Of a DNA stretch of 64,000 bases, positions 1 through 9,151 are shown piece after piece. The translations under genes and the position numbers were made by a program. The stretch is from the NCBI GenBank assembly GCA_963764305.1, contig CAVXSD010000003.1, forward strand, positions 1 to 64,000, given 5' to 3'. The notes under the pieces were generated by a model. That model had not been told where the DNA came from. It searched no databases and saw nothing but the letters and a program-made list of their open reading frames with translations. Each line of letters begins with the position of its first letter. Positions within the stretch are counted from its first letter, which is position 1. Source of the stretch: Bog-473 sp963764305. GTDB lineage: Bacteria; Actinomycetota; Acidimicrobiia; Acidimicrobiales; RAAP-2.

Positions 1-1244
1 TGTCTCAAGACATCGGAGACCGGCGTCTGGGACAAAGCCTAGACCTGGGCCGTCGCTCAGGGGATGCGCTGGTAGTCCTTGGTCGGATCGAGGACGAGGC
101 GGCGCAAGGGTGAGCCGTCGAGGCCCACGATCTCGATGTCGAGACCGTCGATGAGCATGGCGACGCGCCAGCCGGCGTAGGCGTTGCCGATCCCGATGTG
201 ATGGAACCGACCCCGGCGGCGAAGGGTGATCCGCCCGGCTTTATCGACTCTGTCCAAGCGCAGCCGTCGATCGCCCACCTTGACGAACGAGGGAGAGGGC
301 ACAGCCTTCTCCCGTGCGCCATAGACCGCTGCTGGTGTCTGGCGCCCGATGCCCCGGTGCGGGCGCACCTCGTTGTAGTAGGCGACGAAGCGGTCCAGCT
401 GGCGCTGGAGCTGCTTGGGGCTCTCGATGTCTTGTTTGGCCAAGAACTTCTTGAGCGTCTGGTGGAACCGCTCGACCTTCCCGCACGTCTGGGGGTGATA
501 CGGCCGGGCGTGCTTCGCCTCGATGCCGAGGGCGAACAGTGCTTGTTCGGTCGCCCCGGCCACCTGGTGGTGGCGCTGCGTGGAGAAGATGAGCCCGTTG
601 TCGGAGAGGAACGAGGCCGGATAGCCCCAGCTCTCGGCCGCTTTGTGCAGGACGCGGACCACGTCGTTAGCTTTCACCACGCGCATGGCTCTAGACGCCA
701 CGCACAGCCTCGAGTGGTCGTCGATCATGTTGAGCACCTCGTAGAGCGCCCCGCCCCCGAACTCCACGTGGGTCATGTCCGCCTGCCAGCACTCATTCGG
801 CAGGTCGGCCACGAACCTCTTGAACGAGCTCTTCGGGCGCTTCTGGGGTGAGAGGGCGACGAAGCCCCGAGCCTTGAGCACCCGAAAGATCGTCGAGATC
901 GACGGCGGCGCTCCGGAGCGCTCGACCAGGTGGTGCTGGATCGTGGCCGCACCGGCATCGAGTCCGTCCTCGGCCAGCGCCTTGTGCAGGGCGACGATCT
1001 CGTCCTCGAAGCGGTCGGCGATTCGGCTCGGGGATCGATGCGGCCGCCGCGAGCGCGGCGCCAATCCCTCGGGTCCTTCGAGGCGATAGCGGCGCAGCAG
1101 CTTGAAGAGCCAGCTCGCACTCACGTCATGGGACCGAGCCAGCTCCTTGATCGGTCGCCCGGTCCGCAGATGCGTCTCGATCAGGAACCGTCCCATGTCC
1201 ATAGGAGAACCCCTCCGCTCAGCGGTCTCCTATGTCTTGATCTA
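1..1244. mobile_element. IS481-family insertion sequence
   Basis: Imperfect terminal inverted repeats bracket the transposase gene. Bases 5-21 (TCAAGACATCGGAGACC) match the reverse complement of 1224-1240 with a single mismatch. The left end lies at or just outside the window edge, so a target duplication cannot be checked. The element carries one gene, read on the minus strand. Confidence 0.8.
57..1202 (-). CDS. IS481-family DDE transposase
   Basis: This 381-aa protein catalyses cut-and-paste transposition of the surrounding element. An N-terminal helix-turn-helix region (about residues 10-60, with HDVSASWLFKLLRRY) is followed by an rve-type integrase core. The acidic triad appears as D in ECWQADMTH, D in LSDNG and E in GKVERFHQ, the last followed by the usual YNEVRPH segment. 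A GGAGGGG ribosome site lies 7 bases before the ATG. The frame is intact and full length for the family, so the copy may be active. Confidence 0.93.
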   Translation of the reverse strand: MDMGRFLIETHLRTGRPIKELARSHDVSASWLFKLLRRYRLEGPEGLAPRSRRPHRSPSRIADRFEDEIVALHKALAEDGLDAGAATIQHHLVERSGAPPSISTIFRVLKARGFVALSPQKRPKSSFKRFVADLPNECWQADMTHVEFGGGALYEVLNMIDDHSRLCVASRAMRVVKANDVVRVLHKAAESWGYPASFLSDNGLIFSTQRHHQVAGATEQALFALGIEAKHARPYHPQTCGKVERFHQTLKKFLAKQDIESPKQLQRQLDRFVAYYNEVRPHRGIGRQTPAAVYGAREKAVPSPSFVKVGDRRLRLDRVDKAGRITLRRRGRFHHIGIGNAYAGWRVAMLIDGLDIEIVGLDGSPLRRLVLDPTKDYQRIP

Positions 1245-1465
1245 ATGAAGGAGCGCAGCGCAGCTCCCGTGTGACGGGCGCCGGTTTAGCGCACGGGCCC
1301 GCACGCCGAGCACGAGGAGCGATTCGCGTGACCGCGAGGAAAATCGCCACGCCGACCCGACCCAGATCGAAGAGCCCGCGGGAGTCCTCCCGTCGCCCGG
1401 GACCAGGTGTGCAAAGCACACTTGGGGTTCCCAAACCAACCCGGAGACGACAGAAGGAGGCTCCC

Positions 1466-2484
1466 GTGGAACAGCAACAACAGTACGTCGGCATCGACCT
1501 GCACCGGCGGCGCAGCGTGATTGTGCGGCGGAACGAGGCGGGTCAGACGCTCGAGACGGTCCGCATCGACAACGACCCCGTCGCCCTGGCGGCCGAGCTG
1601 GCCAAGGCCGGCGAGCATCCAGAAGTGATCCTCGAAGCGACCTATGGCTGGTACTGGGCGGCTGATGTGATCCAAGAGTGCGGGGCCACGGTGCACCTGG
1701 CCCATCCGCTGGGCAACAACTGGGGGCATCGGCGGGTGAAGAACGATGAACGCGATGCCACGGACCTGGTCGACCTGCTCCGCATGGGACGTCTGGCCGA
1801 GGCCTGGATCGCCCCACCCCCGCTGCGCGAACTCCGCGAACTCGTCCGCTACCGGGGCAAGCTCGTCCATCTGCGCACCAACCTAAAGTCCCAGATCCAC
1901 GCCGTCTTGGCGAAGGAGGGTGTGACGGTGCCCATGAGCGACCTGTTCGGAGTAGGCGGCCAGGTCCTCCTCGACAAGGTGCACCTCGCCGAGGCCTACC
2001 GGGTGCGCGTCGAGTCCTTCCGCGACCTGATCGATCACATCACCCGCGAGATCGCCCTGCTCGAAGAACAGACCGCCCCGTATTTCGCCGGCGACCTCGG
2101 CTACCACGCCGTCCAGGCCATTCCCGGCGTCGGCCCGGTGCTGGCCGCGGTCTTCGTGGCCGAGATCGGCGATATCTCGAGGTTCACCTCGGCCCGCCAC
2201 CTCTGCAGCTGGGCCGGGCTCACCCCGTCCCACAAAGAGTCCGACGTCACGGTCCGCCGGGGCCACATCACCAAGATAAGCAGGGTTCTCGCCTCGTGCG
2301 CTGGGCCGCCGTCGAGGCTGCAGCCCGACAACGCGCCGATACGCCCATCCGACGTCACCACCGCAACGTGGGAGAACGCCGGGGCAATCAGATCGGCCGC
2401 GTGGCGGCGGCGCGCAAACTTCTCATCCTCGTCTACTACGGCCTGCGCGACGGTGAGGTCCGTTGCCTGGCGCAGACGGGGTGA
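1466..2484 (+). pseudogene. IS110-family transposase, frameshifted
   Basis: The N-terminal RuvC-like DEDD domain is intact, with GIDLHRR, ILEATYG and a DERDATDL motif. The central Transposase_20 region contains AIPGVGPVLAAVFVAEIGD. The start is the GTG at 1466 behind AGAAGGAGG, not the upstream in-frame codon. An extra ATAAG at about 2276-2280 shifts the frame immediately after GHITK. The expected continuation (QGSRLVRWAAVEAA to the stop at 2484) sits in another frame. The protein therefore loses its conserved C-terminal motif and the copy is probably dead. Element ends were not identified. Confidence 0.85.
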
Positions 2485-3377
2485 GAACCGCAACGGACGC
2501 AACCCGGTGCGAGCTCGCCATGTGTCATGGTTCCCGCACAGCGGCGAAACCGCGGTCTTGATTGAGCCCACCGGGTTGCGGCCGAACCACTCCATGTCGC
2601 TCCTCCGACGAACAGATGACCGGCACCCGGTCTATGGGTTGCCCGCCAGCAACGCCTGGCTCTGGAGACAGGTCGCAACGCGTCCCCGGCTCGGTATCAC
2701 AGGGGACGACCACGAAGCCCTGACGGGCTTCGCATCACATGATGTGACGAACAACTGACCGAGCCGTCAAGGCTTCCCCTGCGGGCGGCCTCCGGCCGGC
2801 CTTGACCGCCCTCTTCGGTTCTTGGTTATTCGAGAGCCTCCGTTGGCGCGCCCATCGATCGGGACCTCACCGTCATCGGGGCACGACCAGAGGCCAACGG
2901 AGCCTCCGGCACCCCCTTGACGAACTGCGCTCCTTCATAGATGACACATGCCCAGAGGCGGTGTCCTATGTCCTGGAATAAGACACTGCCGGGGGCGCCA
3001 TGCCGGGGGCGCCGCGCTAGGAAGGGAGGGGGGCCGGGGCGAGCGGAAGGCGGACGGCGGGGGCCGGGTAGGTGAGTGGTCCCGGGGCGGCACTGGGTCC
3101 GTGTGAGTGGCCGGCCGGCGAGCGGAAGCCGGACGCTGGGGAGGGTGGGCGGTTCCGTTGGGCCAGCGTCTCGGCGTCGTCGAGCTGACCTTGCGGGGGG
3201 GCGCCCCGTACGGCACGTATGGGATACCCGGCGCATCGGGGCGTGTCTCGTCCTGGGTTGCTCCTAGGACTCCTAGTTCGTCTCGATGGCTGAGTTGTCA
3301 CCCCACGGAGCACTCAAACGCCATCCGTGTTAGGCAATGAGAGTCGCAGGACTGCGGCGGAAGAGGAGAAGAGTCCA
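2485..3377. other. Long non-coding stretch with IS relics
   Basis: No supported gene is visible between the broken IS110 gene and the small gene at 3378. The stretch contains a 14-base tandem duplication at 2987-3014. At 2960-2980 there is a sequence resembling the right inverted repeat of the IS481 element at the window start. It probably represents IS debris. Confidence 0.5.
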
Positions 3378-3722
3378 ATGGCAGTGTTCAATGGCGCGTT
3401 CCCGATTCTTCCCGGCAAAGAACAAAGCGGCAGGGACTTCGCCGCCGCATGCATGGGGGAGCGCCGGAAAGGGTTCGAGACCCAGCTGGCCAGGCCGGGG
3501 ATAACCCGGGAGACTTGGGCCCTGCAGGAAACCCCTATGGGGAGCTTCATGTTGGTGTGGATCGAAGCTCCCGACATCGAGAAGGTGTTCACAGATCTCG
3601 CCGCCGACGGCGAGGAGTTCGCCATCTGGTTTCGTGGCCAAGTCAAAGATCTGACTGGCGTCGACCTGGGCGCTCCACCCGAAAGCCCACCCCCCGACGT
3701 GCTGGTCGATTGGACCGCCTGA
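3378..3722 (+). CDS. Small conserved hypothetical protein, DUF6176/monooxygenase-like fold
   Basis: This encodes a 114-aa soluble protein. The ATG at 3378 is chosen because AAGAGGAGAAGAG lies just upstream. The pattern (N-terminal strand with FPILPGKEQSG, helix, strand with GSFMLVWIEAPDIEKVF, helix) resembles small dimeric ferredoxin-like alpha/beta proteins such as DUF6176 or antibiotic-biosynthesis monooxygenases. No catalytic residues are recognisable and the function is unknown. It stands alone between IS elements. Confidence 0.6.
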   Translation: MAVFNGAFPILPGKEQSGRDFAAACMGERRKGFETQLARPGITRETWALQETPMGSFMLVWIEAPDIEKVFTDLAADGEEFAIWFRGQVKDLTGVDLGAPPESPPPDVLVDWTA

Positions 3723-3757
3723 AGAACGCCCTCCCCTCGCTAGTGGGTGTCCCCTAC

Positions 3758-5225
3758 CAGTGACAATGGGTGAGGGTCCACCACTGAGTCACTGGGCCTC
3801 AATAGTTTCGAGAGTGCGAGCGGGTTCAGCTCGTCTCGCACATTGACAGCGGCACGTCCCGTCTCCGAGAAAGGGTGATTGGTCCGGGTTGCACGAACAA
3901 CCTGGACCGCCCGTCGCTCCGATCCGGAACGGCCGTGCCATCCCTAACACCGTTTAGAGAAGGGATGACCATGACATCGTAGAAGCTGCGCGGGGTGTCA
4001 CCGGTGGCGTCGACACTCACCTCGACGTCCATGTCGCCGCCGCCCTCGATCCGCTCGGAGCGCTGCTCGGCACGGAGCGCTTCGACACCGACTCGGCCGG
4101 CTACAAGGCGTTGCTCAACTGGCTCGAGGGATTCGGTGCGCTCACCAAGGTCGGGGTGGAAGGCACGGGCTCCTATGGAGCGGGCCTGGCCCGGTTCCTG
4201 CGCCGAGCAGATGTCGAGGTGATCGAGGTCGACCGCCCCAACCGGGCGGAGCGCCGACGCAGCGGCAAGTCCGATCCCCTCGATGCCGTCGACGCGGCTC
4301 GAGCCGCCCTCGGTGGCCGGGCGAAGAGCGTTTCGAAGTCCAGGGACGGGGCCATCGAGGCCATCCGAGTCCTCGTCGTCGCCAAGCGTTCCGCTCGCCA
4401 GGCCCGGGTCAAGGCGTTGACCCAGATGCGCCATCTCGTGATCACGGCTCCGGACCAGCTGCGCTCTCGCCTGAGGGGCTTGACCGTGACGGCGCTGGTC
4501 GCCGAGGCGGCGAGGCTGCGGCCGTCGCGCTCGGGAGATCTCGTGATGGCGGCCCACAAGGCATCGCTGTGTTCGCTGGCCCGTCGGATTCAAGGCCTCG
4601 AGGACGAGATCGCTGAACTCGACGAGAGGATCGAGAAACTGTTGAAGGCAGCAGCACCCGAGCTGCTCTCACGCTTTGGGGTCGGGCCTGACACGGCAGC
4701 CGCCCTCTTGGTCAGTGCCGGGGACAACCCCGAGCGCCTCCATTCAGAAGCCGCCTGGGCCCATCTGTGCGGGGTCGCGCCCATCCCGGCGTCGTCGGGC
4801 AAGAGCACGGGCCGTTATCGACTCGACCGGGGTGGCGACCGTCAGGCGAACAGCGCGCTCTGGCGCATCGTCATGGTCCGCATCGCCCACGACCCTGAGA
4901 CCACCGCTTACTTCGAACGCAAGGTGAAGGAGGGACGCTCCAAGCGAGATGTCATCCGACTCCTCAAGCGCTACGTCGCCCGCGAGCTCTACCGCTATCT
5001 GCCTCGCGGCTGAACCCAGGGCCGTGGGTCTGGCTCATCCCCTAACTGTCGCCCTCTGGGGCTGACTTTCCGGCGACTCGCCGACCCACGGCCCGGGACC
5101 ACCTCTCTGCTGACGCGTGGCCTGATAAGAGCATGTCCTCACCGAGTGACTCATCACTGTTCTGCCCGCTGTCTGCATTCCGAGCGTCGCAAAAGGGGCT
5201 TGACAACTGATAGGAGCGTCGCCGG
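3758..5225 (+). mobile_element. IS110-family element, copy 1
   Basis: This 1468-bp segment is repeated in inverted orientation at 10060-11528 (1469 bp), apparently differing by a one-base deletion and a few substitutions. Homology starts at CAGTGACAATGGG and ends at GCGTCGCCGG, which defines the ends. There are no terminal inverted repeats, as is usual for IS110. The CGCCGG edge is shared with the target sequence, so the exact right boundary is ambiguous by about 6 bp. Confidence 0.88.
3965..5013 (+). pseudogene. IS110-family transposase, copy 1 (start frame broken)
   Basis: The coding sequence matches the intact copy at 10272-11315, with DEDD motifs VDTHLDVHVAA, KVGVEGTGSYG and KSDPLDAVDAAR, and the C-terminal GVGPDTAAALLVSAGD. 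One C is missing after the start (ATGACCATGACATCG, where the other copy has ATGACCATGACCATCG). The normal ATG therefore runs into TAG. Translation could begin only at about 4111 (TTG), which would omit the first catalytic Asp. The copy is probably inactive by itself but could be mobilised in trans. Confidence 0.85.
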
Positions 5226-5333
5226 AACCGAGGCGCGTCATGTGCGCAGAGCTCTTCGGCGCCGGTGCAGGGATGAGGAGCGCCGAACGGCAGCTACGTA
5301 CGTCCGAGTCTCTCGCCACGCGTAACATTCAGG

Positions 5334-6006
5334 CCGCTTCCCGGGTTTTCTCGAGCCCATCGAGGATCAGGTCGAGCCCGAACCCGAACTCGTCGCCGTA
5401 GTCATAGCCCGGCTGGAGGATGTGCTCGACGGTGAACTCGGTGAGGTGGGGGTACTCGTCGGCGGGGACCTGCGCCATCATCATCTGAGCCACCTCGGCC
5501 GTCTCCTCCTCGGTGTCGCCCAAGGGCAACGTGGCCTCCTGCAAGGCGAATCCGTAGATGTAGCTGTCGAGGGCGGAGAACGCATGTGCGGTCATCTCGA
5601 CCGAGAAGCCCGCGGCCCGGAGGCTCCCGATGACGGCATTGTGATGTCGGAGCGTTGCCGGTCCGGGTGACGTTCGGGTCGACATCAGCGCGATCGCCCA
5701 AGGGTGGCGGCGCAGTGCCTGCCGGGCGGATTGTGCCCGCTCACGCATCCCCGTCTTCCAGTCGGCTCCGTCCGACGGCAGGTGGATCTCGCCGAAGACC
5801 AGGTCGACCATGCCGTCGAGGAGTGCGTCCTTGTTGGCGACATGGTGGTACAGGGACATCGCCTCGACTCCGAGGGCTTCGCCGAGCTTGCGCATGCTGA
5901 GCGAAGCAATCCCATTGTCGTCGGCGAAGGCCACACCCCCGAGGAGCACGCGATCCCTGGTTAAAGACCTGCGGGGCTTGAGTTCGGACTTCGACGGCCG
6001 GGCCAT
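5334..6006 (-). CDS. TetR/AcrR-family repressor
   Basis: This DNA-binding repressor of about 225 aa reads to a stop at 5329. The N-terminal helix-turn-helix spans roughly residues 20-60 (FADDNGIASLSMRKLGEAL then LYHHVANKDALLD). It is followed by an all-helical ligand domain of the TetR_C_1 type. The ATG at 6006 is preferred over an upstream in-frame start because AGGGAG sits upstream of it. It is divergent from the DUF4386 membrane protein gene at 6096, with two 13-bp palindromes between them. It therefore probably represses itself and its neighbour. A decayed paralogue lies at about 40550. Confidence 0.9.
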
Positions 6007-6029
6007 CTTCGCTCCCTCATGGATTCTGC

Positions 6030-6073
6030 TTGACAACCTTACGTCGTAAGCCTACGCTACCTTACAACGTAAG
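6030..6073 (+). promoter_or_regulatory. Promoter of the DUF4386 gene with two TetR operators
   Basis: A -35 TTGACA (6030-6035) and a -10 TACGCT (6053-6058) are separated by 17 bases. The perfect palindrome CTTACGTCGTAAG (6038-6050) lies in the spacer. A second site, CTTACAACGTAAG (6061-6073), lies just after the -10. The centres are 23 bp apart. This layout predicts steric repression by the adjacent TetR protein. Confidence 0.8.
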
Positions 6074-6095
6074 TCCACCGACCAGAGGAGAGACC

Positions 6096-6779
6096 ATGAC
6101 GACAACCACGCTGGAACGATCGACGGAACCGACAACAACCTCTCCTTCAGGCGCGGTCGCTCCGACGGTGCAGCAAAGCGCGACCGCCACAGCCACCAGG
6201 GGGACCGCAGCCCTCGTCGGATTGTGCTTCCTCACCGCCACGTTCGCCTTCGCCATCGGTACCGCGCGCATCCACTCGTTCTTCTCGAACGTGTCCTCGC
6301 ACAACAGCACCCTCATCGCGGGCGTGCTCCTTTTGGGCTGCCATGGCCTGGCCGACGCTGCGAACGGTCTGGTTATGCGCCCTATCCTGGCGCCACGCAC
6401 ACCGATTCGCTCACAGGCCTACCGCGTCCTGAGGGCGGCGGAGTGCCTCACGGTCGTGGCAATAGGCGTGTACTTCCTGACAAGCCAAACTCGCTGGGAC
6501 GCATACGTGCTACCCATCTACGCCCTCTCCGGTGCCGCCGGCCTCGTCCTTTCGTCTGCCTTGCTCACGTCGCGGATCGTGCCGAGGAACCTATCCATGC
6601 TCGGTGTCATCGGCTATCCGGTATTCCTCGTGGGAACCATCCTGGCCATGTTCAGCGTGATCGACGTGACACACGGCGCCGGGACGGTCGCGTTGGTCCC
6701 GGGCGGCCTCTTCGAGCTGATCCTCCCGATCTGGCTCTTCGCCAAAGGGTTCGCCTCCCATCAGATCGACGCATCATGA
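6096..6779 (+). CDS. DUF4386-family integral membrane protein
   Basis: This 227-aa membrane protein has a Thr/Ser-rich cytoplasmic N-terminus (residues 1-35) and about six hydrophobic segments, beginning with ALVGLCFLTATFAFAIGTA. The arrangement fits the DUF4386 family, whose biochemical role is not established. A GAGGAGAG ribosome site precedes the ATG. It is controlled by the operator-bearing promoter at 6030-6073 and presumably by the divergent TetR repressor, which makes it the likely regulated target. Confidence 0.75.
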   Translation: MTTTTLERSTEPTTTSPSGAVAPTVQQSATATATRGTAALVGLCFLTATFAFAIGTARIHSFFSNVSSHNSTLIAGVLLLGCHGLADAANGLVMRPILAPRTPIRSQAYRVLRAAECLTVVAIGVYFLTSQTRWDAYVLPIYALSGAAGLVLSSALLTSRIVPRNLSMLGVIGYPVFLVGTILAMFSVIDVTHGAGTVALVPGGLFELILPIWLFAKGFASHQIDAS

Positions 6780-6879
6780 CATCGGAAGCGCACAGCCGCC
6801 CGACCGACACGAGGCGAGTGACGACCGGGGACGGCGATGGAGGCCATCGTCGACGACGAACACGGAACCGCACCCGTAG

Positions 6880-7060
6880 ACCTGATCCGACTCGACGATT
6901 CGCACGGCCAGCACCACTGCGCGAGTGGGACTCCTCCTCATGTCGGTGCTCTAGGCCTTTGGATACCTCGTCGCCGTCAAAGGGCTCGCCGTTCCGGGGA
7001 ATGCCGCACGGACAGCCAAGAAACCTCGTCGACCACGAGGGCCCGTTGTCGTCAGCGTGC
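6880..7060 (+). pseudogene. Possible relic of a second DUF4386-like gene
   Basis: One plus frame reads RTASTTARVGLLLMSVL, then a stop, then AFGYLVAVKGLAVPGNAARTAKK. This resembles the N-terminal membrane segment and the PGNAA motif of DUF4386 proteins. No start codon or downstream continuation is present. It lies directly after an intact DUF4386 gene, which suggests a decayed tandem duplicate. Confidence 0.3.
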
Positions 7061-7098
7061 TTCCCAGATAGCGGCTGGCGAACCGGAGGCACTGTGCG

Positions 7099-7782
7099 AT
7101 GAAGGTCTGCGTCGTCGGGGCCTCGGGGAAGACCGGAAAGTACAGCGTGCAGCACGCGCTCGACCGCGGATATGAGGTGGTCGGCGTTTGCCGTGAACAG
7201 AGCGTGCCGAAACTCGACGAGTTCGCGGGCCGCATAACCGTCGTACGCGGGGCGACGGACGACCGCGAGGTCATCGAGCAAGCGGTAGCCGGGTGCGACG
7301 GTGTGATCACCGTCCTCGTGCCGCGAGGTGTCCACGGGTACTCCCGCCAAACGGCTCAGGCGGTGCTCGACCTCGCCCCACCGGGCGCTCGCCTCATTTT
7401 CTCCAGCGGGTGGCACATCTCGCTTGACGGTCAGGACGTCTACTCACGGAGGCTCAGATTCAAGGTAGTTGTTCTCGGCGGGATCGCCAAGCTCCTTCGA
7501 GCGGTGGACCTCGACGACCAGGTTGAGGCCTGTCGGCGCGTGTTCGCCAGCGACACGCGGTGGACCGTCGTGCGGGGAAGCGAGTTGGAGGAAGGCGAGA
7601 GCGAAGGTCTTCCGGTCTGGAGTCGACATGTGGGAGACCCGATTCTCAAGAGCAACATGACGCGCCGAGTGGACTTTGCGCTGTTCATGGTTGCGGCACT
7701 TGAGAACGACGAGCTGATGCACGAGGCACCCGCGATCGTCGGTCGCCGAACGCCCTCGGCCGTGGCGGCGGCGAGCGCATAA
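7099..7782 (+). CDS. NAD(P)-binding atypical SDR (NmrA-like)
   Basis: This 227-aa Rossmann-fold protein begins MKVCVVGASGKTGKYSVQHA, a GxxGxxG dinucleotide-binding loop. It continues with GRITVVRGATDD and CDGVITVLVPRG, as in NAD(P)H-binding atypical SDRs. The active-site YxxxK is not evident, so it may be a redox sensor or a reductase. A GGAGG lies upstream of the ATG. It stands alone, and its substrate cannot be predicted. Confidence 0.75.
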   Translation: MKVCVVGASGKTGKYSVQHALDRGYEVVGVCREQSVPKLDEFAGRITVVRGATDDREVIEQAVAGCDGVITVLVPRGVHGYSRQTAQAVLDLAPPGARLIFSSGWHISLDGQDVYSRRLRFKVVVLGGIAKLLRAVDLDDQVEACRRVFASDTRWTVVRGSELEEGESEGLPVWSRHVGDPILKSNMTRRVDFALFMVAALENDELMHEAPAIVGRRTPSAVAAASA

Positions 7783-7951
7783 TGCCCGCTCTGGCATGAT
7801 ATTGCGAGCTGCGCGGGCCACACGGAACGCGTGGGAGTGTCCCATATCGCGCGTCCCCTAATACCGATCCCAGGGTGTCACCTAGCGCCGGGACGAGGAC
7901 GATGCCAATCGATGGACGCCGTCTGCGTGGTGTCGTGACCGCATCGCCTCG

Positions 7952-8065
7952 GTGCGCGCCATCGCCTCGGGCACCTGGTGGTCGTACGAGGACGAGCTAT
8001 CCCCGGAGGATGTCGAGGTCCTCCGTCGCACCGAACAGCAGCTACTTGAAAGGTGGGACGGCTGA
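7952..8065 (+). CDS. Very short ORF or gene fragment
   Basis: A 37-codon frame from GTG reads RAIASGTWWSYEDELSP and then DVEVLRRTEQQLLERWDG. The frame stays open upstream to about 7886 without a clear start. The composition (acidic, Trp-rich, amphipathic) looks protein-like rather than random. It ends 60 bases before the next gene. It may be the 3' remnant of a truncated gene. Confidence 0.3.
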   Translation: MRAIASGTWWSYEDELSPEDVEVLRRTEQQLLERWDG

Positions 8066-8125
8066 GTGCGTGGCTGTCGCACCCGTCCACCTCGTCCCTC
8101 ACCCCTATCGGAAAGGAGACCGAAC

Positions 8126-8467
8126 ATGATTACGCACGGGACCAGGAGTGCCTACAACAAGGGCTGCCGGTGCAACATGTGCAAAGAGGCGTCACGGCTC
8201 GCCCGTGCCCGGCAGCGTGAAATTGCACGCGCACGGGACGCCGCTGAACGCACCGACGCAGGCGTCGCACCTCCCTGGTTGGTCGTTGCGGTTCTGGCTG
8301 GCGGTGGGGTGTTCTCTCTGTGGCGTGGGTGGAGTATCAAAGCTGAGGACCCCGAGACAGAGGTCACGCGGAGGCGCTGGATCCTGGCCGGCGTCCTGCT
8401 TGGTGGAATGGCGGCTGGATTGGCCCATCTAACCAGTCGCAGGGAGGACCTCGACGAGTGCACGTGA
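8126..8467 (+). CDS. Small membrane protein with N-terminal Cys cluster
   Basis: This 113-aa protein starts at ATG 8126 behind GAAAGGAGA. Residues 4-20 read HGTRSAYNKGCRCNMCK. This CxCxxC motif with a flanking His is seen in small actinobacterial and actinophage proteins and is probably a zinc site. An Arg/Ala-rich helix and two hydrophobic segments follow (PPWLVVAVLAGGGVFSLW and WILAGVLLGGMAAGLAHL). The function is unknown. The phage-like motif and isolated position hint at a mobile origin. Confidence 0.6.
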   Translation: MITHGTRSAYNKGCRCNMCKEASRLARARQREIARARDAAERTDAGVAPPWLVVAVLAGGGVFSLWRGWSIKAEDPETEVTRRRWILAGVLLGGMAAGLAHLTSRREDLDECT

Positions 8468-8470
8468 ATC

Positions 8471-8515
8471 GGGTGCCGGAAAAGTGTCCCACCTACCCGG
8501 CGTTCGGGGGCACCC
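8471..8515. repeat. Dispersed palindromic repeat, copy R1
   Basis: The arms GGGTGCC and GGCACCC bracket a conserved centre reading AGTGTCCCACC, then ACCCGGCGTTCGGGGG. Related copies occur at 9001-9042 and 15087-15130, and one split by IS110 copy 2 lies at 10038-10065/11529-11538. Confidence 0.75.
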
Positions 8516-8588
8516 GGTTGTACAAGCAGGGCATGCCTATGTACCAACCTTGATCCGGCACAAGGAGCCGGGTGCTCGGAACGCTCGT

Positions 8589-8855
8589 CTATCCCTCGAT
8601 GAGGATCACCATCGTCTCGGGCAGAACCCCATCGTGCTTCATGGCTTCGGCGGCCGCTTCTGACTGCATGGCGGAAGCGAATGCGTCCATGTCAGGAACG
8701 TCCATGAGGACCGCCACCTTCGTCGGGTCGTCGGGGCTCACGAACGTCCGGATGTTAGTGACGCCGAGCGGGCCGAAAAGCTCTGCGCGCTTGGGCGAGT
8801 TCAGCCAGTGGTCCTTGCCCTTCGAGATGTCGTGGTGCCCGATTACGGTCGGCAT
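8589..8855 (-). CDS. Conserved hypothetical protein, EthD/ABM-like fold
   Basis: This 88-aa protein has an N-terminal strand with HHDISKGKDHWLNSPKR, then TNIRTFVSPDDPTKVAVLMDV and a helix with FASAMQSEAAAEAMKHDGV. This pattern fits small alpha+beta-barrel stress or monooxygenase-like proteins. GAGGGAGGAC precedes the ATG. No active-site residues are clear. Another protein of similar size and probable fold sits at 9592. Confidence 0.55.
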   Translation of the reverse strand: MPTVIGHHDISKGKDHWLNSPKRAELFGPLGVTNIRTFVSPDDPTKVAVLMDVPDMDAFASAMQSEAAAEAMKHDGVLPETMVILIEG

Positions 8856-8989
8856 TGGTGTCCTCCCTCTATGGTCAGCAGTGACGGTAGTTCATCTTTG
8901 GTGCGTAACGAGGCGAGCACCGATCTCATGAAAATACGGGACTATGCGATTGATCCCGTTGGACGGGGACCCGGTGCACACAGAGAGGC

Positions 8990-9042
8990 GGCACCCCCTG
9001 GGGTGCCGAAGTGTCCCACCGACCCGGCGTTCGGGGGCACCC
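8990..9042. repeat. Dispersed palindromic repeat, copy R2
   Basis: The core repeat at 9001-9042 has GGGTGCC and GGCACCC arms. It is preceded by an additional palindrome, GGCACCCC-CT-GGGGTGCC (8990-9007), that shares its left arm. The centre AGTGTCCCACCGACCCGGCG is nearly the same as the sequence into which IS110 copy 2 inserted. Confidence 0.75.
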
Positions 9043-9151
9043 GTAGGTGAGCTTCAGTCCAAGTCGGCACGCGCCTCGCTATTGCTCCCGCAACCTCCGA
9101 CACAAGGTCACGAACATTCCGACGCTCAGTTGTCGGGAAGGCTGTCGGAGC

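Noticed and set aside
8990..9042. Possible rho-independent terminator
   Set aside because: The hairpin is strong but has no T-run, and the same sequence recurs as a dispersed repeat, so it was called a repeat instead.
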